Below are positions 10,778 through 20,643 of a stretch of DNA of 64,000 nucleotides, in pieces. A program made the translations under genes and the position numbers. Location: NCBI GenBank assembly GCA_947646735.1, contig CANTFK010000024.1:186001-250000 (forward strand). Direction: 5' to 3'. Each line of letters opens with the position of its first letter. Positions within the stretch are counted from its first letter, which is position 1. The stretch comes from Peronospora farinosa. Taxonomy: Eukaryota; Oomycota; Peronosporomycetes; Peronosporales; Peronosporaceae. The notes beneath the pieces are model-generated. The model was not told where the DNA came from. It did not search any database and worked only from the letters and a program-made list of their open reading frames with translations.

Positions 10778-12010
10778 ATGAATCTTGCATACGCCTTCGC
10801 GGTTTTAGCAACGTGTTTTGTCACGTCGGTTGTCTCCGTCTTTGACAATGGCACACAAGTTAAAATGTCGACGGAATATACCCATGTCCAAGCAAAAATA
10901 CGCGATGGCGTCGTGAAAAGTCGAGGCGTCAATCTTGGCGGATGGCTGGTAGCTGAGCATTGGATGACGGCAAACGCAGCGTTTTGGCAAGGTATCGAGA
11001 GTCGCTTTGCTAACTCTGGTGAGTATACGGCAATCACGAAAGCGACAAGTCTAAGCAGTATTCACTCCAAGCTAAGCGATCACCACGCCACCTTCATCTC
11101 CGAGAGTGATATCGAGCAGATCGCGGCAGCAGGACTCAATACAGTTCGAGTGCCTGTGGGTTTTTGGATCCTAGGCTACGACAACCACGACCCAGCGAAC
11201 CAGCGCGAGTGGGAAGCTTACACTCGAGGAACGATCGTGCACTTGGACCATCTCATCCGAAGCTGGGCTAAGAAACACAATGTGGCGGTGCTGGTCAGCT
11301 TGCACGCTGCCAAAGGTTCGCAGAATGGTGCTGACCATTCATCACCTTCAAGTCCAGGACATACGTTTTGGAGCCAATACTCAGAGAATGTTGCCAACAC
11401 TATCGAGGTGGCAAGGTTTCTTGCCGATCGATACCTTCACGACGAGGCATTCCTCGGCATTGGTCTTTTAAACGAGCCCAACGGCGGTACGGACGAAAAA
11501 GTGCTGTACCAGTACTACATGGACGCGTATCGAGCCGTGCGGTCAACTGGAAGCGATTGCGTGCTAAGTGTTATGCCAATGCTGCAAAAACAGAGCCCCG
11601 ACGAGATGGTGGGATTTATGACAATGCCAGAGTTTTCAAACGTCTGGGTCGAATGGCACCCATACTTTATCTGGGGCTTCGAGCACACATCGGACGAGCA
11701 GTTAGTGAACGTGGCTATTCAACGCGACTACAAGGAGCGCGTGGCCAAGTGGAACGAGCGTCCGAAACATAATCGACTGTTCATTGGTGAGTGGAGCCTG
11801 GCTACGTCTTCCAACATACGCCACAACAACCCCAATTTGTTCTACAAATTTGCAATAGAGCAGCTCAAGGTGCACGAACAAGCGGAAGGAGGTTGGACTC
11901 TCTGGACGTGGAAGGCAACAGGAGACGCCACTAGCGACGTGAAGGCCTGGTCTTTGCAGAAACTCCTTGCAGACGACCGAATTGGCAACATTCTGCGCAT
12001 GAATTCGTAG
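10778..12010 (+). CDS. Secreted exo-beta-1,3-glucanase (glycoside hydrolase family 5)
   Basis: 410 codons, no intron. The N-terminus (MNLAYAFAVLATCFVTSVVS) is a typical signal peptide. KSRGVNLGGWLVAEHWM (residues 47-63) is the start of GH5 exo-1,3-glucanases; NTVRVPVGFWILG follows at 121-133. The acid/base Glu is in LNEPN (E233) and the nucleophile Glu in IGEWS (E338); HPYF at 294-297 and WTLWTWK near the end complete the active-site set. Family knowledge: these enzymes release glucose from beta-1,3-glucan, a main oomycete wall polymer, so wall remodelling or reserve mobilisation is the likely role. Length is about that of single-domain fungal enzymes; no GPI signal or extra domain is seen. 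The upstream ATG context (CATCCTAGCGATGA) and the signal peptide support this start. Confidence 0.95.
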   Translation: MNLAYAFAVLATCFVTSVVSVFDNGTQVKMSTEYTHVQAKIRDGVVKSRGVNLGGWLVAEHWMTANAAFWQGIESRFANSGEYTAITKATSLSSIHSKLSDHHATFISESDIEQIAAAGLNTVRVPVGFWILGYDNHDPANQREWEAYTRGTIVHLDHLIRSWAKKHNVAVLVSLHAAKGSQNGADHSSPSSPGHTFWSQYSENVANTIEVARFLADRYLHDEAFLGIGLLNEPNGGTDEKVLYQYYMDAYRAVRSTGSDCVLSVMPMLQKQSPDEMVGFMTMPEFSNVWVEWHPYFIWGFEHTSDEQLVNVAIQRDYKERVAKWNERPKHNRLFIGEWSLATSSNIRHNNPNLFYKFAIEQLKVHEQAEGGWTLWTWKATGDATSDVKAWSLQKLLADDRIGNILRMNS

Positions 12011-12290
12011 ATCGTCTTACTAATGACAGGACAGTTTCAAGTTGAATGCAAGTCTATTGATTGACACAAAAATTCGCAATTGATAATAGGAATCTAATAA
12101 TAGGCTCCTTCATATTAATGTCATCCAAACTATTGAGCAATTGCCCAAAATCTTAACGTTCACTTAATTTCTTGTATGATTTGTGTTGTTCTAGGGGTGT
12201 AGTTGTTCAACACGTGTCTATCCACTATGTCATCCATCTTTCCTTTCATCGAACATGCTTATGCTAAATCAAAGTTCACCTCGCCTTAGC

Positions 12291-12304
12291 CTCAGTTCTT
12301 CAGA
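12291..12304 (+). promoter_or_regulatory. Possible initiator-like element before OGDH
   Basis: CTCAGTTCTTCAGA, 34 bp upstream of the OGDH start codon, is close to the oomycete initiator pattern CTCATTYYNCA with one inserted base. The 327-bp gap between the two host genes (12011-12337) shows nothing else: no ORF, no repeat, no clear terminator. Confidence 0.3.
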
Positions 12305-12337
12305 TCTGCGGCCCAGAATCAAGCAAGTAGATAAAAA

Positions 12338-15300
12338 ATGACGCAGCAATGGCTTGCCAAGGCTGTGCGCCATAGTGTGCGTTGTAATGTTGCTGCACGT
12401 GTAGCCCTCTCTCGTCTTAACGTCTCTAGTAACGTGGCGTCACGTTGGACGCGTGCCTTGTCGTCTACACCACATCCAAGTGAGACTTTTATGACGGGCA
12501 CGAATAATGCCTATGTAGAGGCGATGTATTCTAGCTGGAAGAGTGACCCCAAGAGGTAAATAATACAATCATTCCTGCTGGCCGACAAAACGACCATCAT
12601 TCAGAAGTATACACATACATTTTAACTTTTTACTTGTGTATACACGTTTTGTCATTTATTATTTTAGTGTCCACACATCATGGGACGTATACTTTCGTCA
12701 GATTGAGAGTGGGAGCGTACCTGGTGAAGCCTTTATTCCGCCACCTACTATCCAGCAAGGAGTGACACCCGTCCGTTCTGTCGGTGGTACTGAAGCGTTG
12801 TCGTCTAGCGAGTTGAATGAAGCTCTGGGATTGAGTTATCTGATCCGAGCATACCAAGTGCGTGGCCATGAGGCCGCCAATCTGGACCCACTGGAATTAC
12901 ATGAACGTCCGGATCTACCCGAACTGGATATCCGGATGTACGGGTTTAAGGAAAAGGACTTGGACCGCGTGATTGTTATTCCCAAGAACTTGTACGTGAT
13001 TCTTCTTTAAGGATGCGTATACTGTATAGTGTTTACAATGAAGAGAGGGGCTGACGTAGTTGTACTGCTGTAGTTCGTCGGGTGTCTCAGGCTTCTTGGA
13101 AGAGCTGGCTGGTGGCAATAACAGTATGACGCTGGGCGAAATCATTCATCGCCTCAAGGAAACATATTGCAGCTCAATTGGAGTGGTAAGGAGTAGCCAT
13201 TTGCTAACAATAAGGTGGCTGTGCAAAGATGTTGACGTGTTTTTTTACTTCTCGGCACCTTTTTTGCAGCAATACATGCACATATTGGATCGTGAGCAGT
13301 GCAACTGGATCCGTACAAAAATGGAGCATTTGGTAAAGCACGAAGAGTCGAAGGAGAAAAAGTTACACATTTTAGAGAGACTGGCTTTTTCCGTGGTGTT
13401 TGAGCGCTTCTTGGGCAACAAATATAACACGACCAAGCGTTTCGGTCTGGATGGTGCAGAGAGTCTTATCCCCGGTCTGAAGTTCATGATTGACCGCGGC
13501 ACGGAGCTTGGCATGGAGCATTTGGTGATCGGCATGCCTCACCGTGGCCGACTTAATGTGCTGTCGAATGTGATCCGTAAGCCGATCCAGCAAATTTTTA
13601 AGGAGTTTCAGGGGACGCACATTGACGTCGAGTCTTACAATGATCGCGATGTGGAAGACTGGTCAAACTCTGGTGATGTCAAGTACCACCTTGGCACGTC
13701 GTATGACCGCACGTACCCAGATGGCCGTCAAGTGCACCTTTCGCTGGTGGCCAACCCGTCCCACCTAGAGGCTGTTGACCCTGTTGTGGTCGGCAAGGTT
13801 CGTGCGAAGCAGTTTTACCTTGGCAACGATGCGGATGCCGAGAAGAAGGTTATGCCGCTGTTGCTGCACGGCGATGCCGCCTTTAGCGGCCAGGGTGTTG
13901 TTTACGAAACGATGCATCTATCCGGCCTTGACAACTACGACACGGGTGGTACCGTGCACGTGGTGGTAAACAACCAGATTGGTTTTACGACCGACCCAAA
14001 GAACTCTCGTTCATCGCAGTACTGCACAGACCTAGGCAAGGCCATGGATGTGCCTATCTTGCACGTAAACAGTGACGATCCGGTGTCAGTGGTGAAGGTG
14101 TTCGAGTTTGCGGCCGAGTGGCGCCAGAAATGGCGGTCGGATGCGATCATCAACCTGACGTGCTACCGTCGCTTCGGCCACAACGAAGTGGACAATCCGT
14201 TCTTTACTCAGCCACTTATGTACAAGAAGATTGGTCAGATGAAGTCGGTTCTTGACACGTTCGTTGACCAGCAGGTGGCTGCTGGCACTGCCACTAAGGA
14301 GGAGTGTGATGCCATTGTGTCCAAGGTATGGAACTTTTTCCAGACAACGTTTGATGAGACGGAGAAGTGGGAGGACACTAAGCAGAGCGACTGGCTTGCG
14401 AACCGTTGGGACTCATTCAAGAGTCCCAACCAGCAATCTCGTATTCGGCCTACGGGTGTGCACATGAGCGTACTGAAGCACGTTGGAGAGAAGATCAGTA
14501 CCGTTACCCCAGGTTTCAAGGTTAACCGCCAGTTGGACCGCATCATGGGAGCCAAGAAGAGTGCGATCGAGTCGGGCGAAGGTATCGATTGGGGAACTGC
14601 TGAGGCTTTAGCCTGGGGTACGTTGCTGCTCGAGGGCAACCACGTCCGTATCAGTGGACAGGATGTAGAACGTGGAACGTTCAGCCATCGCCACGCTGTG
14701 TTACACGACCAGGAGACCAACGAGGTGTTTGTGCCCTTGAATCACTTGGCCACGAAGACGATCCCTTCAGCTCCTCTGGAGTACAGGACTCCTGGTGGTG
14801 GCACCGTCCCGGACACGCAGGCCGAGTTCGTGGCATCCAACAGTTCCCTGTCGGAATTCGGTGTGCTGGGCTTTGAGCTCGGCTACTCGCTGGAGAACCC
14901 CAATGCTTTGGTCATGTGGGAAGCCCAGTTTGGTGACTTTGCTAACGGTGCCCAGATCATGATCGATCAGTTCCTGAGCGCTGGGGAGGATAAATGGATG
15001 CGACAGTCGGGTCTTGTGATGTTGCTGCCCCACGGTTATGAGGGTCAAGGCGCCGAGCATTCGTCGTGCCGCGTGGAGCGCTATCTGCAAAGCACCGATG
15101 ATGACCCGAACGTCGTGCCACTCATGGATGAAGAGAACCGCATGCAGATTCAGCACACGAACTGGCAGGTGGTGTACTGCTCTACACCCGCCCAGTACTT
15201 CCACGTATTGCGTCGTCAGATCCACCGTGATTTCCGTAAACCGCTGATCTCGGTGCAGCCAAAGCACTTGCTTCGTCTGCGTCAGGCTTCGTCGAAGATG

Positions 15301-15747
15301 GAGGACATGGCTGAGGGCACAAAATTCCAGCGTTTGATCCCCGAAGTGGCCCCAGAAAAGCTAGTCGAGGACGACAAGGTGAAGCGAGTGGTCTTCTGCT
15401 CGGGCAAGATCTACTACGAGCTGGCCCAGGAACGTGACGAGAAAAACATTAAGGACGTGGCGATTGTGCGGGTGGAGCAGATCGCCCCGTTCCCGTTCGA
15501 CAAGGTAGCAGAACAGGCCGCTCGCTACCCGAACGCCGACATTAAGTGGGTGCAGGAGGAGCCGTTGAACATGGGCTTCTGGACGTACGTGTCGCCGCGC
15601 ATCGAGACGGCGCTGACGCAGTTAAACAGTGACTCTCGCAGGCCTGCATTCATTGGCCGTGCCCCTGCCGCGGCACCGGCTACGGGCTACAACGCTGTGC
15701 ACCAGATCGAGCAGGACCGCATCATCAAGAAGGCGTTAAAGGTGTAA
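12338..15747 (+). CDS. OGDH: 2-oxoglutarate dehydrogenase E1 component, mitochondrial (4 exons)
   Basis: Exons 12338-12555, 12668-12991, 13074-13185 and 13270-15747 join to 3132 bases: 1043 residues plus stop, close to the roughly 1000 residues usual for the family. The introns are GTAAAT..TTTTAG, GTACGT..CTGTAG and GTAAGG..TTGCAG. The Arg/Ser/Ala-rich, acid-poor N-terminus is a mitochondrial presequence. It is followed by the E1 N-terminal motif (YVEAMYSSWKSDP), GMPHRGRLNVLSNV (about 306), the ThDP-binding block HGDAAFSGQG (about 418) to NNQIGFTTDP (about 453), the transketolase-type pyrimidine domain (LEGNHVRISGQDVERGTF) and the C-terminal domain ending TGYNAVHQIEQDRI. The enzyme decarboxylates 2-oxoglutarate in the TCA cycle as part of the OGDH complex. 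The splice site of intron 2 is inferred from frame; intron 3 has no in-frame stop. Confidence 0.96.
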
Positions 15748-16379
15748 TCGCTGGTGGGACGAGGAGGTTCAAGGGGCTCTGGTTAAAAACGCAAGCAGCC
15801 TAAGCGGACCTTTGTTCCGATAGAAGGGCTTTGCATTCTTTTGGTAGCTATGCTGCTTGCTGTCTACTGTACATGTCTGACATGAAGAAAATGGAAAGAT
15901 AGAAATGCTGCAGTCACATAATGCACACGTAAGGAGAAAAAAACTTGCATACGTAAAATTCATATAGTCTCTTTCTCAGAAGGGTAGAAAAAATCTGCTA
16001 GCTGAAAGTATTAATTTGTTAGGTTAAGAATCACTATACCTATGACAACAACACGTTTCATAAATCGAGTTCAATATAAGCGTTAGCGACTTGGCTGATG
16101 CAGCGAAACAACCAAGAAGGAAGCAAATGTGCTTATCGATCTCTTAGAAGCCGTAAATACCGACAAGTACCATGTTTTTAGCCGTCATACACGAAGTCAA
16201 GAGGATGTCTATCCGCTTTTTGATCTGGTCATGCGTAGTAATTAGCAGGCGCCATTTTTTCGGCATAGCTTGCATCTACCCGTCGATAGCAAACAGCAAG
16301 TGATAGTTGGCCTAAATACACATTGACTTTGATACCTATAAATTTACCTGATTTAGCAGAGTGATTGACCAGTATACAT
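15748..16379. other. 3' flank of OGDH, no gene seen
   Basis: Downstream of the OGDH stop the sequence becomes AT-rich with no supported coding frame, RNA gene or repeat. It probably includes the OGDH 3' UTR and polyadenylation region; no precise signal can be assigned. Family-F repeat begins at about 16380. Confidence 0.5.
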
Positions 16380-18974
16380 CTACTGTAGGGGTATCCGTCG
16401 GAACGACGGGTAAATACCCTAGTTAGTTATAATAATATTCTTATTGACACTTCACATAAGTGTCAATATTATGTAGTAATATAAACCCGTCGTTCCACCG
16501 GATACACATTAGAGAATTTCTCTAACGCGTTAATATACAGTCATTTATTTTTAGATAATGCCTACACCCTAGTGAATCGATAGACGATAGCACCATGTTT
16601 CATCGACCCACCTCTTCTATGGTGTCCACCCTTCGTTCTGATGGTGCAAAGTAGAAAATATTGGCGTGTTAAACGCCCCAATTTGCTCGGATGTATACCC
16701 GTCATTCCAGCGGATATGGTGCGCAAGTCGACGCCTGTAATATATTGACCTTTACATCATCGTTTTACCAATTTGGTTGACTACATTAAAATGGTGATAT
16801 AAAGGTCAATGTGTACTTGTCGTTCAAACGGACATGGTGACTAAAGTTTGCCTTTTAACCTTCGAATCCAACATTTTCCCTTACGATGTTAAGGTAAAGT
16901 GATGGGTATGAGAATTAATGTGTACTCGTCGTTCCGACGGATAGTAGCGTGCGGACCGAATAGACAGATGTAATAGTGTATATAGGACCGTATGTAAATT
17001 AATTTATGTCTGTCAATCAATTTATAATACAACATTTTACTGTGTGCAGCTATATGATAGTGCCCGTTGTTCCGACAGGTAGGTGCGCGAATCTACGCTG
17101 ATAGAACCCTGGCCCACCATATATCTTAAAGTAGGGATGCTCACTCGTCGTTCCGACGGACATGGTGAGCAAACATCTGCTAGATAATCTTCGTACCCAC
17201 TTATTATTCTGGTTGAGTCAGATAATTGCTACATATGATGTCAATAAGTATGAAAAGCAAGGTACGCTGGTCAATGTGTACCTGTCGTTTCGAAGGTCAA
17301 TATGTACCTGTCGTTCCTTACGAACACAGTTAGCGAAGTATGTCTTTAAATTTCGTATAATCAGTCATATAAATCAAACTATGGGTATGAAGGTGAACGT
17401 GTACCCGTCGTTCCGTAAATTTTCATGTCATTATATTACACGACAAACGGAATTTTATTGTAATGATCTTACGATATATATTTCAGTCATGCTATCCATT
17501 TTTATAAAGATGTCCGACGGATTCATTGCTAAACCTCATACTTCTATTCATATCTGTTGGTCTTCTTTCGGTGTGTCAAACAGCATTGTTAATGCAACGT
17601 TTAGCCTGTAGACCTGCTCGCATTAATATGCAAAATCAGCCAATCCAAAATTAGCGAATAATACAAAATAGCCAATCCGAATGCCGGAAAAGGATCGCAC
17701 GGACAGACAGACGGACACTATTCTTTTATTATATAGACTAGGGTGCTCACCCGTCGTTCCGACGGACATGGTTTTTGCTGTTATTAGTACATATAGGGGT
17801 GTTCCCGTCGTTCCGACCGATAGATGCACAAATTTGACGCTGATCGTATATTGACTTCGGTAATTGATTAGTTCTAAAAGGTAATGTGCATGAAGGTCAA
17901 TGTGTGCCTGTCGTTTCGAAAATTAGATTTTTCACCCGTCGTTTCGACGAACATGGTCTGCCTTTTGACCTGTAAACTAATCATTTTGTATTAAAAACTA
18001 AATCGACTTATGGGGTAAAAATGGATTTGAAGGTTAATGTGGACTCGTCGATCCGTAAATGTTTCATTGATCACCCGTCGTTCTCACGATACAAAGTAGT
18101 ATATATAGGTATCTTAAACGTAGGGTGTAAAGTTGTCGTTCCGACAGAAATTGCGCATGAAGCATATGCTGGTAGTATATAGAGGCACGCTTAAAAAACG
18201 CAACGCTTCGCTTGGATGTGTGCCCGTCGTTTTGACGGTAGGCGCGCGCGGACTGAACATAAAAATTCAACTTCTTATAAACAGAAGTGAATGTTGGTGT
18301 GTTAAACAGCTTTTTTAAGCTTCTTTTATCCAAAATGCAGCTTGTCGATGCTCCCCGTCGTTCCGACGCATAGGTGCGCGAATTCTCCACTAATAGTATA
18401 CTGGCCCGTCATTTAACGTAGAATATCTTAAGATTAATTTATAGGATATAAGAACGAAAGCCAATGTGTAGGAAGGTCAGTGTGTATCTGTCGTTTTGAC
18501 GGACATGGAGAGTGAAGTCTACTTTTTTGATTTTCGTACCTATCTATTTACTTTATATATTTGATTAACTCTGGTACATTTATAGGTCATATACTGTACT
18601 ATACATATGGGTCACTTCGCTTATTGGAACTTATTCCAGTTCAACCTAGTAACAACGTTTGCTTTAACCACATTTAGTATAATGTCAAAGCACTGAACTC
18701 ATGTGTTTTTAAAACGAATCGAAAGCATGTGTCTAATCAAATATTCTAATAATATGCTGTGTTCGATATAGCTACAGTGTATATGTAAAGATGGGTAGAA
18801 GGTTGATGTGTACCCACCATTTCGTATGCAAATCTGCTCAGGTTATTATTATCAATGCAAAATACAATATCAGCCAATGCAAAATTAGCCAGTAATGCAA
18901 AATTAGCCAATCCGAATGCCGGAAAGGAGCACTACGGACGGACGGACGGACACAATTCTTTTATTATATAGAGG
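16380..18974. repeat. Family F: interspersed palindrome repeat CCGTCGTTCCGACGG, first locus
   Basis: About 21 copies, exact or degenerate, of a 15-16-bp palindrome close to CCCGTCGTTCCGACGG are spaced irregularly 25-300 bp apart in AT-rich DNA (for example near 16391 inverted, 16923, 17145, 17752, 17806, 18222, 18354). Two contexts recur: CCGACGGACATGG or a GGTGCGCG-containing tail, and AATGTGTACCCGTCGTTCCGTAAA. Two terminal-looking blocks (17636-17745 and 18854-18974) read CCAATCCGAATGCCGG, GGACGGACGGAC and TTCTTTTATTATATAGA. The first runs straight into CTAGGGTGCTCACCCGTCG, as if one unit ends and the next begins. No transposase was found; the small ORF at 17162-17611 is repeat-derived (VNVYLSFRR, VNVYPSFRK). 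Confidence 0.75.
16425..16482 (-). repeat. Displaced, inverted fragment of the B-LTR 5' region
   Basis: The reverse complement (CATAATATTGACACTTATG, then AAGTGTCAATAAGAATATT) matches bases about 25-85 of the B LTR (55614-55670). That is just the piece missing from the truncated B 5' LTR at 18975. It is flanked on both sides by family-F palindromes in opposite orientation. Confidence 0.7.
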
Positions 18975-19353
18975 ATAATATTTGACAATATTATTTTTTC
19001 CTATAATATTGTCCTCGCATCTCCTTGAAGTTGGAGATGCCCTCTAATTGGTTAATATAGGCCATCATATCAACCAACGCGCTGAATTACCGATGGACGC
19101 GCGAAATGAGTGGAGGGCAAGTTTTCAAGATACATAGTTGTACTTTAATATAGTTAAGACAAGGTTATTAATGATTTAGTTTTATTAGATAGTTTAACTG
19201 TATTAAATAAAGTTCTCTTTTCCTCTACTTCTAAGCTTGTTGTTTAGAAGAAAAGATTCCTCTGCCTCTTTGTATAAGGGAGGTTTTGAGGCACCTGCTT
19301 TCAATGTAATCAGTGTAAGTAGACTGTATATAGTCGGAGGGTGACCCACTACA
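18975..19353 (+). repeat. 5' LTR of element B (5'-truncated)
   Basis: It matches the 3' LTR 55665-56054 from the poly-T stretch through ATCTCCTTGAAGTTGGAGAT, the GAAGAAAAGATTCC block and CGGAGGGTG to the end CACTACA. Substitutions against the 3' LTR show that the copy is not recent. The missing start seems to lie inverted at 16425-16482. Confidence 0.85.
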
Positions 19354-19355
19354 CC

Positions 19356-19371
19356 TGGTAGCACTTCGTGG
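19356..19371 (+). other. Primer-binding site of element B
   Basis: TGGTAGCACTTCGTGG lies two bases after the LTR end, where a sequence complementary to a tRNA 3' end (starting TGG for CCA) is expected. Element A has the nearly identical TGGTAGCACTTTGTAG in the same place. I could not name the tRNA. Confidence 0.7.
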
Positions 19372-19487
19372 TCCGTTCAGCTTCCACCGCACCATCCGCT
19401 ATGGAATCAGCGGGTGATGAACGTCATCACGCAACGCGTGATGATTCCGCCATTTAAGTGATTTCGAATGGAATGCGGTTCAGTGTA

Positions 19488-20275
19488 TGGCTGGATCCAT
19501 CGGCAGCCCTGCCGTTGGTGCCATGTTGCTCTCTCTTAGCGGAGTCGACCAACATGCAACCATCGCCAAGTTCATACAACATGAGCTTGACGAAGTTGTA
19601 AAGAACTCACCTTGCTACAGGAGCAAGGTTCTCAACAGGTTGACCTGTTGAGAGAACAAGGCGCTCAACAAGCTAACTTGTTGATGCAGCAGGGTGCTCA
19701 ACAGTCTGAAATGTTGAGACAACAGCAGACTAGTGCTGAATCTGCCGGGTCGGCGTATACACGTCGACCCGAGTCCTTGAAGATTGATGTCTACAAGTAC
19801 AAGGCAGCCGAAAGTGACTCCTTGTTAAGATGGTTCGTCGAACTCGACGATGCCATTGAGGCTCGTCGCATCGATGACAGTGCGATGAAGGTCAAGTTCG
19901 CCATGTCGAACTTGACAGGACGTGCCAAAACTTGGCCCTTAGGGCTCAAACTGCATGACCCATACGTTATCCCAACGTATGATGTCTTCAAGGCGCGGCT
20001 CAAACACAGGTTTGAACCGCCTCGCGCCGAATTCAGGGCTCGGGCTGAGCTCCTAGATTTGAAACAGGGTATACGTGATATACACGCTTACGCCCAACAC
20101 GTACGATACCTCGTTAGTTGTATCGTGCTGAACCCAATCGATGAACACACGCAGGTTGCTGTGTTCATCAAGGGTCTGACAGATGGTCCCGTCAAGACCC
20201 GTATGTTCCGCTTGGAACTAGAATCGCTGGATCAAGCGATCTCTGCAGCGGAACAGGAGGACTTTAGCCTACAAC
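19488..20275 (+). pseudogene. gag of element B, 5' part
   Basis: From ATG at 19488 (MAGSIGSPAVGAM) the frame is lost near 19600 by a one-base change and resumes at 19612 in a Gln-rich coiled-coil stretch (LREQGAQQANLLMQQG). The capsid-like region follows (LRWFVELDDAIEARR, FAMSNLTGRAKTW, LKQGIRDIHAY), homologous to the A gag ([13 protein letters not shown]). It stops at 20275 where A-outer is inserted; the rest of gag is at 35790-36102. In the virtual uninterrupted gene the codons run straight through the target ACAAC. Confidence 0.85.
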
Positions 20276-20617
20276 TGTAATGGGCTACATTACACATATA
20301 GCATTAACACAAATAAACAATTACATGTGTAGGCAGGTGCTGGGCCCGAATAGCGGGCACAGCGTGGTAATTTATTATTGGTTTATTATTGGGCCTAAAG
20401 TCCCCAATATGGACCAATGATAAATCAACCTGAAATTGTGTGGTTCCCGAAAGGCGGGAACACTGTCGTATTTATTACGACTAAAATCTTCGTAATTAGT
20501 ACGAATTAAAACCAAAATAAAAATCAGAGTTAAATTTACTTAATACCTAATACTTGGGCTTGAGTCTTCCTCAAGCGCACGTGTAAGCTAGTGACGGTAC
20601 GTTCTAGCCCCGTTACA
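20276..20617 (+). repeat. LTR L1 (originally the 5' LTR of A-outer)
   Basis: 342 bp, starting TGTAATGGGCTACATTACA and ending CCCCGTTACA; TGTAA/TTACA are inverted ends. Left-end variants match L4, while one right-end variant (ACTTGGGC) matches L2, as expected if L1 and L3 exchanged partners at the inversion. It now lies before the PBS and gag of A-inner. Confidence 0.9.
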
Positions 20618-20619
20618 CC

Positions 20620-20635
20620 TGGTAGCACTTTGTAG
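20620..20635 (+). other. Primer-binding site of element A
   Basis: TGGTAGCACTTTGTAG, two bases after the LTR, nearly identical to the element B site. The mirror copy in the inverted 5' half of A-outer adjoins L3 (30943-30958, minus). Confidence 0.7.
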
Positions 20636-20643
20636 TCCTTCCT

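Noticed and set aside
16380..18974. CRISPR array made of CCGTCGTTCCGACGG repeats
   Set aside because: Repeats are short, degenerate and palindromic, spacers vary from about 10 to 300 bp, no cas genes exist and the context is eukaryotic.
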